Below are positions 25,920 through 34,438 of a stretch of 64,000 nt of DNA, piece after piece. Source of the DNA: Calditrichales bacterium MX18-03 (GTDB lineage: Bacteria > Bacillota > Clostridia > Lutisporales > Lutisporaceae); the NCBI GenBank assembly GCA_021083345.1, contig JAJGRE010000006.1, positions 186,001-250,000 on the forward strand, written 5' to 3'. Position 1 is the stretch's first letter. The number at the start of each line of letters is the position of its first letter. Made by a program: the position numbers and the translations under genes. Below the pieces are notes generated by a model. That model worked only from the letters and a program-made list of their open reading frames with translations. It had not been told where the DNA came from and did not search any database.

Positions 25920-27114
25920 TCATTCCTTCCGCATTGGTATCATGCTTCGGCACCTTAAAGGTAAAGGTGCTGCCTTGGCCTGGAACTGATGAAACCCAGA
26001 TACGGCCACCGCTCATCTCGATTATCTTTTTGACGATGGACAGCCCGATGCCGGTGCTTTCGAACTTATCACGGGCATTCAGCGTCTGAAAGATCTGAAA
26101 GATTTTTTCGTGATATTTTTCTTCAATGCCCGGACCGTTATCAGCTACATAGATTTCCCAGCAGTCTCCCTCTTCCCTGCAGCCGATACGGATAATTCCC
26201 TCTTCCTTATCCATGAACTTCACAGCGTTGCTTAACAGGTTTTGGAGCACCTGCTCCATCCGGAGCTTCTCACAACGGATAACGGGAAGCACTGTCTCGA
26301 TCCTTACCTCAATATCCGGGGGCGGTGCTACAGCTTCCACGACATCCTTCACCACCCGGCTCAAGTCGGTCTCAGTCCTGTTTCCTTTCATTCTGGAGAT
26401 TCTTGAGTACTGAAGGATCCCTTCTATGAAGTTTTTCATTCGCTCCACCCGGTTGGTTAAGAGCTCTAAGATCTCTCTTCCGTTTTCGTCCAGCCTGTCC
26501 TTGTAATCCTCGGACAGCCAGGTTGCCAGGGAACCAATGGCCCTCAAAGGCGCTTTCAAGTCGTGGGATACGATATAAGCAAAGCTGTCCAGCTCCCGGT
26601 TAGTCTTCTCCAGCGCCTGCAGCAGTTCTGTCTGCTTGGCTTCATTTGCCTTGCGGCTGCTGATATCCTCCATCAACATGATGATGAATTTGAACTCCTC
26701 TTCGGTGTTCTGAATGGCTGCCACCTTGAAATTGACCCAGACAGTCTGCCCATCCTTCCGGACCAGCCGAAGCTCTGACTGGTGCTGTACAGCCCGTTCC
26801 TCCATTAAGTCCCTTATCTGGGCATTGTTCTGCGCAAAATCCTCCGGGTGTATGACGGAAGCCATCCCGTTCATCCGCAATTCCTCCGAGTTGTATCCCA
26901 AGATACCGTCCAGCGCCGGATTGGTCTCGATCAGGACCCCGCTCATATTCAAAATGGCGATACCGATGGCGGAGCCTTCAAAAATCGCCCGGAACCATGC
27001 CTTGCTTCTGCGAAGCAGGCGTTCAATCTGCTCCAGATCCAGAACCTCCTGCTTGAGCCGTTCATTCTCCTCTTCCAGTGCCTTGATTCTTTCTTCCAGC
27101 GTTTCCTTCGACAT
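25903..27114 (-). CDS. PAS-domain sensor histidine kinase (phytochrome-kinase-like core)
   Basis: This 403-residue kinase has no membrane segment. It comprises an N-terminal coiled coil (about 1-40), a PAS/PAC domain (about 45-165), HisKA with His184 in SHDLKAPLRAIGS, and HATPase with ADNGPGIEEKYHEKIF and STGIGLSIVKKIIE. The SHDLKAPLR box is typical of the bacteriophytochrome/NtrY-like subgroup, but no chromophore domain is present. The start ATG 27114 follows GGAGG by 7 nt. It overlaps the downstream receiver gene. The PAS domain probably senses a cytoplasmic or redox signal. Confidence 0.92.
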   Translation of the reverse strand: MSKETLEERIKALEEENERLKQEVLDLEQIERLLRRSKAWFRAIFEGSAIGIAILNMSGVLIETNPALDGILGYNSEELRMNGMASVIHPEDFAQNNAQIRDLMEERAVQHQSELRLVRKDGQTVWVNFKVAAIQNTEEEFKFIIMLMEDISSRKANEAKQTELLQALEKTNRELDSFAYIVSHDLKAPLRAIGSLATWLSEDYKDRLDENGREILELLTNRVERMKNFIEGILQYSRISRMKGNRTETDLSRVVKDVVEAVAPPPDIEVRIETVLPVIRCEKLRMEQVLQNLLSNAVKFMDKEEGIIRIGCREEGDCWEIYVADNGPGIEEKYHEKIFQIFQTLNARDKFESTGIGLSIVKKIIEMSGGRIWVSSVPGQGSTFTFKVPKHDTNAEGMNEHEK

Positions 27115-27219
27115 GTTAAAGCCTCCGACTTCTGTCATGTACTTCAATTATTATCTAAATTGTATACTCATTATGCACGAAGTACAAGCCTATTTATCCG
27201 GTTCCTGTTGTTTACGTGA

Positions 27220-27249
27220 AAAGCGCGGCGGGTGTGCCCGCCGCGCTTT
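27220..27249 (-). terminator. Terminator of the GH18 gene
   Basis: AAAGCGCGGCGGG-TGTG-CCCGCCGCGCTTT is a 13 bp GC-rich stem with a 4 nt loop. It lies directly after the stop of the gene at 27256. Confidence 0.9.
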
Positions 27250-27255
27250 GACTTT

Positions 27256-28635
27256 CTATTTATTCAGTTTCGACTTGATGCTTGTCCAATAATCGGCATT
27301 TTCAAGACCCAAACGCCATAGTGCAATTCCCGCCAGATCGCCGCTATTGACAATATCCAGCTTGTACTGGACGCTTTCTGCATTTTCAAACCAGACGGTA
27401 TGATCAACGTTGTAGGCGTCCCTATATGTGAAATAAGGACTCTTGGATACGCTGTCCCACTGGATCTGTGCATTATTGTCCGCTGCCAGGCCATAGATGC
27501 TGCTGATGGAGTATGCTTTGGTATTGCTTCCCCACCAATCGTAACCATAGGCAGCGACGCCGAGGAACAGCTTTTCCTTCGGTATGGCGGTTGCAGCATA
27601 CTTCATCACATTTTGCACCCAGTTGACGGATGCTACAGGTCCCGGCGTCCCACCCGGGTAATGCTCATCATAAGCCATAATAACCAGCTGGTCAGCATGG
27701 CTTGCAAGTGATGTATAGTCATAGGCATAGTTCCAGGTATAAGCAGGGTTGTCCGCCGTCTTCGCCGGCACACAAAGCGCCACATCATACCCCTGAGGCT
27801 TCATAGTGCTGTAAAGCTCCTGCATGAAAGCGGTCAGATGGCTCCTGTTGGCGGCATATACCCCTTCAAAGTCGATGCTGACACCTTTATAATTATTGGC
27901 CTTCACACTGCTGACAATATTCTGTATCAGGTTCTGACGGTTCTCGGCGCTTTCCAGCAGGGTCTTGGCAACATTGCCGTTGAAATCGTTGACCACGGAT
28001 GCCAGTAGCTTGATTCCGTTATTGTTGGCATAGGTGATCTGCTCTGAAGGAATCAACCCGGTCAGGGTGCCGGCCCCATCCGTAACGAAGGTATGCGTGA
28101 TGACCTCGTCAATAGCAGCCGTGTTTGTCACCATCGAGTTGTAGGAGGACTTGTCCCCTGTGTAATAATAGGTAGCAAAACCCAAGACCTGCTTCTCCTG
28201 AGGTACCGGAGTCGGCGTGGGTTCCGGGGTCGGGGTTGGTGTCGGTGTAGGCGTTGGCTGCACCACCGATTTGGTAATGACGTTCAGGTGCACAGATTCC
28301 CCTGATGTCAGATTGCCCTTATAAGCGGTGACATAATACCAATACGAAGCATTTGGTTTTAATCCGGTATGCTTGAAGGTAGTGGCAGCAATCGTTGCAA
28401 CCAAAGCATGCCCGCCGTCCTGCGGCGTTGCGGCATAGAGCTTGTACCCTGCTGCACCTTTTACGGCCGTCCAAGACAAGGCGATCTCCGTTTCAGCAAC
28501 CCCGGCTGCTTTAAGGCCTGTTGGGGCTGATAATGTACTGCTGCCGGGTTTTGCAGAATATGCCGATACATTGAGTGTTAGAAGGATCATAAAAAATGCC
28601 AAAAAAAGTGATGTGTTTCTTTTGCTTTTGTGCAT
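27256..28635 (-). CDS. Secreted GH18 glycosidase with fibronectin type III domain (YaaH/SleL-like)
   Basis: This 459-residue exported protein has a signal peptide (residues 1-28) and a fibronectin III domain (about 37-120). A Thr-Pro linker rich in PTPTPTP follows (about 125-147), then a GH18 barrel (about 150-455). The catalytic stretch GVSIDFEGV places the acid/base Glu at 257. Family signatures include LVIMAYDEHYPGGTPGPVAS and LFLGVAAYGYDWWG. The catalytic type is nearest to spore-lytic N-acetylglucosaminidases and related chitinase-like proteins, so a role in peptidoglycan or chitin cleavage is inferred. LysM domains, usual in SleL, are replaced by FnIII. Confidence 0.88.
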   Translation of the reverse strand: MHKSKRNTSLFLAFFMILLTLNVSAYSAKPGSSTLSAPTGLKAAGVAETEIALSWTAVKGAAGYKLYAATPQDGGHALVATIAATTFKHTGLKPNASYWYYVTAYKGNLTSGESVHLNVITKSVVQPTPTPTPTPTPEPTPTPVPQEKQVLGFATYYYTGDKSSYNSMVTNTAAIDEVITHTFVTDGAGTLTGLIPSEQITYANNNGIKLLASVVNDFNGNVAKTLLESAENRQNLIQNIVSSVKANNYKGVSIDFEGVYAANRSHLTAFMQELYSTMKPQGYDVALCVPAKTADNPAYTWNYAYDYTSLASHADQLVIMAYDEHYPGGTPGPVASVNWVQNVMKYAATAIPKEKLFLGVAAYGYDWWGSNTKAYSISSIYGLAADNNAQIQWDSVSKSPYFTYRDAYNVDHTVWFENAESVQYKLDIVNSGDLAGIALWRLGLENADYWTSIKSKLNK

Positions 28636-28710
28636 GCAATCCCCTCCCCGATCATTTCTTATACTATTCGTGCCTGCAAAGAAATTATCGGGGTAAGTTT
28701 ACATAATTAT

Positions 28711-28902
28711 TTATGGCAAATATTGCTGGTTTTTTGTCTTGATTTCTTCTGATATCAGATCTTTCAGCGACACCGGATGAAGATGTCCCGGCCTGTTGAC
28801 GCAGAATACAAAGGCGAGATCCTCATGAATCCTGTCGATGATTCCGTATAAGCCCTGCCAATCGGTTTTGTCATTGACTCTGACGATATCTCCAACCTGC
28901 AT
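28711..28902 (-). CDS. Small protein of unknown function (KOW/SH3-like character)
   Basis: This 63-residue protein begins MQVGDIVRVNDKTDWQGLYG. The pattern V-G-D-x-V-R-V then G-x-x-G-x-I is typical of small KOW/SH3-like barrels. GGAGGGATTTGC precedes the ATG, supporting real translation. No terminator or partner gene is obvious. Function is unknown; nucleic-acid binding or protein contact would fit the fold if it is correct. Confidence 0.6.
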   Translation of the reverse strand: MQVGDIVRVNDKTDWQGLYGIIDRIHEDLAFVFCVNRPGHLHPVSLKDLISEEIKTKNQQYLP

Positions 28903-28983
28903 GCAAATCCCTCCGAAGAAGCCTATACTGTTGTATTACCATCATATGCGCCCGGGTTCGGTTTGCATTTTGTCTTCGCTTTA

Positions 28984-30891
28984 CTATTGATTTTGATTCT
29001 CAGGTTGTGCATACCATTCGGCATATGCAGCTTCCAGCTGCTGCTCACAGAGCTGCAGCCTTTGGCTCAGCTCGTTCAAATACGCATAATCCGAACGATT
29101 GGGTGCCGCATTCATTTCTATCTGGATTGCTTCAATTTCTTTCTCCAATGCATCAATCCCTTTTGCCAGCACTGTCCTGGCATCTCCAGTTTTAGCCCCT
29201 GCGTCTTTTGCAGGCTTCTTCACCCTTTCGACCGGCACTTTCGCCTTGACAGACCGGTCTTCCGGTTGTGGCATCCGGTACTTTTCCTTGAAATAGTCAT
29301 AGTCCCCGCAGTACTCGACCAGCTTTTCACTCTCAATATGATACAGGCGGTCTGCCAGTTTATTAATGAAATAACGGTCATGGGAGATGAAAAAAAGTGT
29401 GCCCTCAAAAGCTTCCAGGGCATCCTCCAGAACCTCCCGGGTATCGATGTCCAGATGGTTGGTAGGCTCATCCAGAATCAGCAGGTTGACATCCTGATGC
29501 ATCAGCATGGCCAGAAGCAGCCTTGTTCTTTCACCGCCGCTCAGATCCCTCAGCCGCTTGAACACCGAATCCTTGTAGAAAAGGAACCGCGCCAGGATTC
29601 CCCTGGCTTCCCCCTCAGAAAGGACCAGCCTCTGGGAGAATTCCTCCAGGATGGTACGGCTCTCATCTTCAAAACGGACTGCCTGTGCCAGGTAGCCGGC
29701 TTTGACGCCGGGACCTGTCAGGATAGTGCCCCCGTCGGCCGCTTCCTCCTTCAATACCATCCGAAGCAAGGTGGTCTTGCCCGATCCGTTTGCCCCGATC
29801 AGTCCCACCTTTTCTCCGTAGCGGATATGGAGCGCCGCTTCTTGGAACAAAATGCGGCTTCCATACCCCTTTGACAAACCTTCACCCACTATGACATCCT
29901 TGCTGCCGCGCCCGTATGCCTCAAAGTCCAAGGCTGCCCGCTTCCGCTCCATGACCGGCCGCTTGATCTTTTCCATCCTGTCAATGGCCTTCTCAATACT
30001 GGCCGCTTTCCGGAAAAACTTCTCATTGTCGCCGCGGTTGCCCCAATCCCTCAGGCGTTTAACAGCTTCCTCCATCCTTCTGATCTCCTTCTGCTGATCC
30101 TGGAAGTTGGCAAACTCCTCCAAAAGCCGCCTTTCCTTTTCCTGCATGTACCAGGAGTAATTTCCCTCATAGCTTTGACATGCGCCGTCTTCCATCTCTA
30201 TGACCCGCTTTACCACCGTATCAAGGAAGTACCGGTCATGGGAAATGATCAGGACCGTCCCTTTGTAGGACCGAACAAAGTCCTCCAGCCATTCAATGGC
30301 TTTGATGTCCAGGTGGTTGGTGGGTTCATCCAGAAGCAGCAGCTCCGGTTCTGCCAAAAGCAGCTTTGCCAGAAGTACCCGTGTCTTTTCTCCGCCGCTC
30401 AGGCTCTCAAAATGAACGGCGTACATCTCCGGCGACAGCTGAAGCCCGCCTGCGATCCAAGTTACCTTCATCTCTAACTGGTACCCATCCAGCAGCTCGA
30501 ACCGGTCTCTGAGCTTTCCATGTTGCTCAGCCAGCCTGTACAGCGCCATCTCATCCTTTTCAGCCGCCAGCGCCTGCTCAAGCGACTCCATTTCCCGCTT
30601 CAACGCCACGACCTCCATACGGCCCTGCAGCAGAACTTCATAAACCGTCAAGCTGCCATAGCAGGCCATGCTTTGCTCCAGGTAGCCGACTTTCATATTT
30701 TTCCGGAGCATCACCATGCCTTTATCCGGTTTTTCCAGTCCGGCAGCCAGCTTCAGCAGGGTTGTCTTGCCGCAGCCGTTCCGCCCTATCAAGGCGGTTT
30801 TCTCCCCTTCGTTCAGCTCCATGTCCAGGTCTTTCAATATTAGGTTGGCGCCATAATACTTTTCTATATTCTTCATTGCCAATGCTATCAT
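28984..30891 (-). CDS. ABC-F family ATPase (ribosome-associated)
   Basis: This 635-residue protein has two nucleotide-binding domains and no membrane segment. The first has Walker A GRNGCGKTT and signature LSGGEKTRV; the second has GANGSGKTT and LSGGERTRL. Both Walker B motifs continue LDEPTNHLD, the ABC-F hallmark. A charged inter-domain linker (about 225-305) and a C-terminal coiled coil (about 560-630) place it near Uup/YdiF-type proteins. ABC-F proteins bind the ribosomal E site, either in translation or for antibiotic protection. I chose ATG 30891 after AAGGGAAG. The leader has a 50-codon ORF and an intrinsic terminator 32 nt before the coding region, which argues for antibiotic- or translation-responsive attenuation. 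Confidence 0.92.
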   Translation of the reverse strand: MIALAMKNIEKYYGANLILKDLDMELNEGEKTALIGRNGCGKTTLLKLAAGLEKPDKGMVMLRKNMKVGYLEQSMACYGSLTVYEVLLQGRMEVVALKREMESLEQALAAEKDEMALYRLAEQHGKLRDRFELLDGYQLEMKVTWIAGGLQLSPEMYAVHFESLSGGEKTRVLLAKLLLAEPELLLLDEPTNHLDIKAIEWLEDFVRSYKGTVLIISHDRYFLDTVVKRVIEMEDGACQSYEGNYSWYMQEKERRLLEEFANFQDQQKEIRRMEEAVKRLRDWGNRGDNEKFFRKAASIEKAIDRMEKIKRPVMERKRAALDFEAYGRGSKDVIVGEGLSKGYGSRILFQEAALHIRYGEKVGLIGANGSGKTTLLRMVLKEEAADGGTILTGPGVKAGYLAQAVRFEDESRTILEEFSQRLVLSEGEARGILARFLFYKDSVFKRLRDLSGGERTRLLLAMLMHQDVNLLILDEPTNHLDIDTREVLEDALEAFEGTLFFISHDRYFINKLADRLYHIESEKLVEYCGDYDYFKEKYRMPQPEDRSVKAKVPVERVKKPAKDAGAKTGDARTVLAKGIDALEKEIEAIQIEMNAAPNRSDYAYLNELSQRLQLCEQQLEAAYAEWYAQPENQNQ

Positions 30892-30930
30892 ACTCAATCT
30901 TCCCTTCTTGATTTCAAATGGAAATAAAAA

Positions 30931-30960
30931 GACCATGTGCAAGCTTCCCTGCCCATGGTC
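30931..30960 (-). promoter_or_regulatory. Attenuator terminator in the ABC-F leader
   Basis: On the minus strand GACCATGGGCA pairs with TGCACATGGTC (one mismatch) around GGGAAGCT and is followed by TTTTTATTT. It lies between the leader ORF and the ABC-F start. An upstream TGCCCATG at 31081-31088, inside the leader ORF, is complementary to the CATGGGCA of the 5' arm and could form an antiterminator. Confidence 0.72.
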
Positions 30961-30978
30961 GAATAGGTCTTTAACAGA

Positions 30979-31131
30979 CTATTCCTGCAAAGATTCACGC
31001 TTGTTTGGTTGACATAATGTTTCATTAAAGGACAGACTTCTCCCGTAAGCCGCTATTCCATATGCTCTTCCTGTAACGACATGGGCATTTAAAAGCCTGA
31101 TCTTCCTGTCAACCAAGTAGCCTGCGTTCAT
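30979..31131 (-). CDS. Putative 50-residue leader peptide of the ABC-F gene
   Basis: On the minus strand an ATG at 31131, preceded by AAAGGTGGTGCAAGG, opens 50 codons that end in TAG at 30979-30981. The peptide begins MNAGYLVDRKIRLLNAHVVT. The stop codon lies in the first arm of a small hairpin (GAATAG/CTATTC), and codons 15-18 overlap the proposed antiterminator strand. Ribosome stalling on it could free the ABC-F gene from attenuation. The peptide is longer than most known leader peptides, and translation is unproven. Confidence 0.45.
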   Translation of the reverse strand: MNAGYLVDRKIRLLNAHVVTGRAYGIAAYGRSLSFNETLCQPNKRESLQE

Positions 31132-31182
31132 CCTTGCACCACCTTTCTGATAGCATTTTTATGAAATATTCCTAAAGCCATT

Positions 31183-32061
31183 TTATAGTTTATAATCTGT
31201 TTTGTCAACTGTCTGCCTTGCAGGCTTATAATCCCTGCTAGCCTTCTGCTCCATCAATACCGCATTCAGTTCTCCCCCCATGATGATCATAACGGCACTG
31301 AGAAACAGCCAGATCATGAGTATAATCACCGCACCTATGCTGCCATATGTCACGGCATAACCGGAAACCGTCCGCACGTAGAATGAAAAGCCCACAGAGA
31401 TCAGCAGCCAGCCCACAGTGGCAAAAGCGGCGCCGGTAGCCAGCTCCCTCAGCTTCAAGCGGCGGTTGGGAACCACATAATAAATGGTCAGAATGATATT
31501 GAATACCGTAAAGATTGCAATCAACCACCGCAAGTACACCAGATAATTGATCATGATGCCGGAAATCCGGATAAACCGGGACAGCCACACCAGAAAGCCT
31601 CTGCCGAGAACCGGGATCACCATGGCAGTGGCAATACTGCCTGTCAGCAGCAGCATCATCGGCACCGCCATCAGCTTTCTCCGGATATAGCTTCTTGTTT
31701 CCTTTATCTGATAAGCCTTGTTCAGGGCTTGGGTCAGGGCATTGAGGCTGTTTGACGCCGTCCACAGCGCTACAGCCGTGGCGGTAAAAAGCAGATGGCC
31801 TTTTCTTTCCAACAGCAGGTATTCAACATACCTCCCGATGATGACTACCACCTCGTTGGGCACCACCACCGACAGGATATACAGAATATTGTCTTCCGGC
31901 AGCGGCAGATATCCGATTACCGCCATCATGAACATGATAAACGGAAAGATCCATAAAAGCAAAAAATAGGAGAGATGTGCGCCGGTGGCCTGTACCTCAT
32001 GGGCCTTATACCGATGGTAAAGCGCCTCCAACAGCGCATTCTCCATAAAGAAGCCCTTCAT
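31183..32061 (-). CDS. YihY/BrkB-family membrane protein
   Basis: This 292-residue protein has six hydrophobic segments and the family pattern: GAHLSYFLLLWIFPFIMF near the N-terminus, LWTASNSLNALTQALNKAY at about 98-116, and YGSIGAVIILMIWLFLSAVMIIMGGELNAV near the C-terminus. The C-terminal tail is charged and cytoplasmic. The family was once misnamed ribonuclease BN; its true function is unknown, and envelope or transport roles are proposed. GGAGGGAGAAGC precedes the ATG. The gene follows the dipeptidase gene by 21 nt and may be in one operon with it. Confidence 0.9.
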   Translation of the reverse strand: MKGFFMENALLEALYHRYKAHEVQATGAHLSYFLLLWIFPFIMFMMAVIGYLPLPEDNILYILSVVVPNEVVVIIGRYVEYLLLERKGHLLFTATAVALWTASNSLNALTQALNKAYQIKETRSYIRRKLMAVPMMLLLTGSIATAMVIPVLGRGFLVWLSRFIRISGIMINYLVYLRWLIAIFTVFNIILTIYYVVPNRRLKLRELATGAAFATVGWLLISVGFSFYVRTVSGYAVTYGSIGAVIILMIWLFLSAVMIIMGGELNAVLMEQKASRDYKPARQTVDKTDYKL

Positions 32062-32082
32062 GCTTCTCCCTCCTGCAATGTC

Positions 32083-33027
32083 TTACCTTAATACATCCCT
32101 TATGACACGGGCAGCATTCCCATAGAACAGCTTTTCCAGCTGTCCTTCGCTGAAGCCTTCCTCCGCCAGCGCTGCCGCCAGCCGACCCATCTGACCGATA
32201 TCGGTCATTTCCACCGGGTTCATGGTTCCATCAAAGTCCGTACCGATTGCCAGTACCTCCATACCTCCGACATTGCTTATATGCCGTATATGCCGGACCA
32301 GGTCCTCTATCCGTCCCACCTTGCCGTCCCCCAGAAACGTGCTTTCGAAGTTGACACCCACGACACCGCCCTTCTCAGCCAGAAGCCGAAGCATGTCATC
32401 CGCCAGGTTCCTGGGATGATGGACCAGCGCTCTGGCATCGGAGTGGGATGCCACAAAGGGCTGGCTGGAAAGGGTTGCTACATCGTAAAAGCCTTGGTCG
32501 GAAAGATGGGACACATCGATCAGCATGCCAAGCCGGTTCATTTCTTCCACCACATCCCTGCCGAAGGCCGTTAATCCCTTATCGGCATGTGTCCATTCAA
32601 AATTAGGATAGCCTATTTCGTTGGGATAATTCCAGGTCAGCGTGATCAGCCGGACGCCCAGCCGGTAGTATGTCCTCAGATGATGGAGCTTTCCCTCCAG
32701 GGCGCCCCCCTCTTCTATGGCAAGAAAAGCGGACAGCTTTCCTATCACCGCGTTATGCTGCAGCTCATCATAGCTTCCTGCAAACCGCAGTTCCTCCCCG
32801 CACCGGGAGAGCTCCAGATGAAACCGGTCAATCATCTCCAAGCACCGCTCCAGCCGGTCCGGGTACTTCATCATGTCTACATAAACAGCAAAGAACTGCC
32901 CCGCAGCGTTTGCTTTTTTCAGCTTTTTCACATCTACACAGAAAGGGTTGCAACCCAGTCCGAATCTTCCGTTTTCTTCATCCATACACCTCAAAATGGT
33001 GTCGCAATGCAAGTCCAGCAGCTTCAT
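32083..33027 (-). CDS. Membrane-dipeptidase-family (M19) dipeptidase
   Basis: This 314-residue zinc dipeptidase of the renal dipeptidase family starts MKLLDLHCDT, giving the metal-binding His-x-Asp at residues 7 and 9. Further signatures are IEEGGALEG (bridging Glu), LIDVSHLSD and PFVASHSDARAL (metal His residues), and IGTDFDGT. Family members hydrolyse dipeptides, some with D-residues. There is no signal peptide, so it should act in the cytoplasm. The start ATG 33027 lies 8 nt after GGAGG; the ATG at 33033 is too close to it. It is divergent from hgcA. Confidence 0.93.
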   Translation of the reverse strand: MKLLDLHCDTILRCMDEENGRFGLGCNPFCVDVKKLKKANAAGQFFAVYVDMMKYPDRLERCLEMIDRFHLELSRCGEELRFAGSYDELQHNAVIGKLSAFLAIEEGGALEGKLHHLRTYYRLGVRLITLTWNYPNEIGYPNFEWTHADKGLTAFGRDVVEEMNRLGMLIDVSHLSDQGFYDVATLSSQPFVASHSDARALVHHPRNLADDMLRLLAEKGGVVGVNFESTFLGDGKVGRIEDLVRHIRHISNVGGMEVLAIGTDFDGTMNPVEMTDIGQMGRLAAALAEEGFSEGQLEKLFYGNAARVIRDVLR

Positions 33028-33143
33028 CTTCATATCCTCCGTTTTTGCCCCTGTTTCATTCTATTACTGCATCCCCGGTTTCATGTTTTACATTCATATT
33101 ACCATATATTATGTGTTTCATACAAAATTCCGGCAAGTAATGA

Positions 33144-33172
33144 TTGATAGTGTATTCGTTATATTATACAAT
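33144..33172 (+). promoter_or_regulatory. Possible sigma-A promoter of hgcAB
   Basis: TTGATA at 33144-33149 and TACAAT at 33167-33172 are separated by exactly 17 nt, about 88 nt upstream of the proposed hgcA ATG. A TATAAT at 33188-33193 with a poor -35 box is an alternative. Confidence 0.45.
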
Positions 33173-33259
33173 GATGGCATCGTACGATATAATACATGCC
33201 TCCGATGGGGGGGTAGCGGAATGCTGCAGGCTGGAGAACATGAAAAAGGAGATATGGCC

Positions 33260-34426
33260 ATGACGGATCAGAATAAAAAAATAAACTGTTGAAACCCCGA
33301 AAAGCAGATAGTCAAGTTTGACTATGAAGGAGAAAAGCTGAACAGGCAGGCCTATTTGAGATTGCTTTCCGAGCATAAGCCCTATTGGGTGACGGACTTG
33401 GCCGACACAGCCATCGGGAAAGTGCCCAGAGTAGGGAGTCTGCTGGAAGCAGCGGACCGTTTGGGGACGTTAAAAGTCCGTCTTGATATAGGGCGGAACA
33501 GCTATAGTGTCCCGGCAGGGCTTTATGCGCTGGGGCAACCCGACGAAAAGGCCCACGTGCTTGTAACGGCCAATTACAAGCTGACCTTCGATACCCTCAG
33601 GCAGGCACTTCCGGGGGTGAATTGCTGGCTTCTGGTTCTGAACACCAAAGGGGTCAATGTATGGTGTGCCGCGGGAAAAGGAACCTTCGGGACGGAAGAG
33701 CTGCTTTACCGTTTGAAGTTCACCCGGCTGGACCAGGTGGTTTCCCATAGGGCGCTGATATTGCCGCAGCTTGGAGCTCCAGGCATATCTGCCCATGAGG
33801 TTGCCAAACAGACCGGCTTCAAGGTTATATACGGCCCTGTCAGGGCAACGGATGTTAAGGCTTTTCTGGCAAGCGGCCTGAAAGCCACAAAGGAGATGCG
33901 GCGTGTCCGGTTTGACTTTGTTGACAGAGCCGCTGTTACCCCCATCGAGCTGGTTCATACCTTCAGGCCCCAGGGACTCATACTGGCAACACTTTTTGTA
34001 TTGAATCTTTTGGGCAGGCAGCCGCAGCTATGGTCTGCCGCCTTTACAAATACAATGCTAAACTTCCTCCCCTTCCTGGGCGCTTTTACCATCGGCTGCG
34101 TTCTGGTTCCCTTGCTGCTGCCTTGGATTCCCTTCCGCTCATTTGTGTTGAAGGGTCTGTCGACGGGACTGATATGGGCGGCTTACGTGGTTATGAACCT
34201 CCCCCTGTTCGGTATGGCACCCAGCCCAGTGACTGCCGTTGCCCTCATGCTGCTGCTGCCGGCCATCAGTGCCTTTCTGGCATTGAATTTTACCGGCTCC
34301 ACCACTTACACCTCTTTTTCTGGTGTCAAGAAGGAAGTCCGGTTGGGTTTGAAGCCAATCCTCTTTTCGGGCGCATTGGGTATAATCCTGATGCTGGTGG
34401 GCAAAGCGATTCAAGTGATGACATAG
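33260..34426 (+). CDS. hgcA: Mercury-methylation corrinoid protein HgcA, with in-frame UGA (candidate selenoprotein)
   Basis: HgcA transfers a methyl group from a corrinoid to Hg(II). The cap-helix motif NVWCAAGK is present (Cys136 as the lower axial ligand), as are LPQLGAPGISAHEV, YGPVRATDVKAFL and KATKEMRRVRF. About five membrane helices lie after residue 230. Starting at ATG 33260, 8 nt after AAGGAG, codon 11 is TGA (33290-33292) directly after a Cys codon. Coding sequence continues in the same frame without another stop, giving 388 residues. A hairpin at 33308-33325 fits a bacterial SECIS, so UGA may encode selenocysteine. Otherwise codon 11 is a nonsense mutation, or translation starts later at the poorly supported TTG 33356. 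hgcB follows directly. Confidence 0.9.
33308..33325 (+). promoter_or_regulatory. Candidate bacterial SECIS hairpin in hgcA
   Basis: The arms ATAGTCA and TGACTAT form a 7 bp stem with loop AGTT. The loop starts 22 nt after the UGA, and a G sits at its second position. Known bacterial SECIS elements have a short stem, a G among the first loop bases and a comparable spacing. The fit is by eye only. Confidence 0.5.
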
Positions 34427-34438
34427 GAGGGAATGGAG

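Noticed and set aside
28200-28260. Short tandem repeat encoding Pro-Thr in the GH18 gene
   Set aside because: It is a normal low-complexity linker of a secreted modular enzyme, not a CRISPR or regulatory repeat.
33260-33355. hgcA as a pseudogene broken by a stop at codon 11
   Set aside because: The rest of the gene is intact, all catalytic motifs are present, the frame continues through the stop, and a SECIS-like hairpin follows. A real nonsense mutation cannot be ruled out without resequencing.
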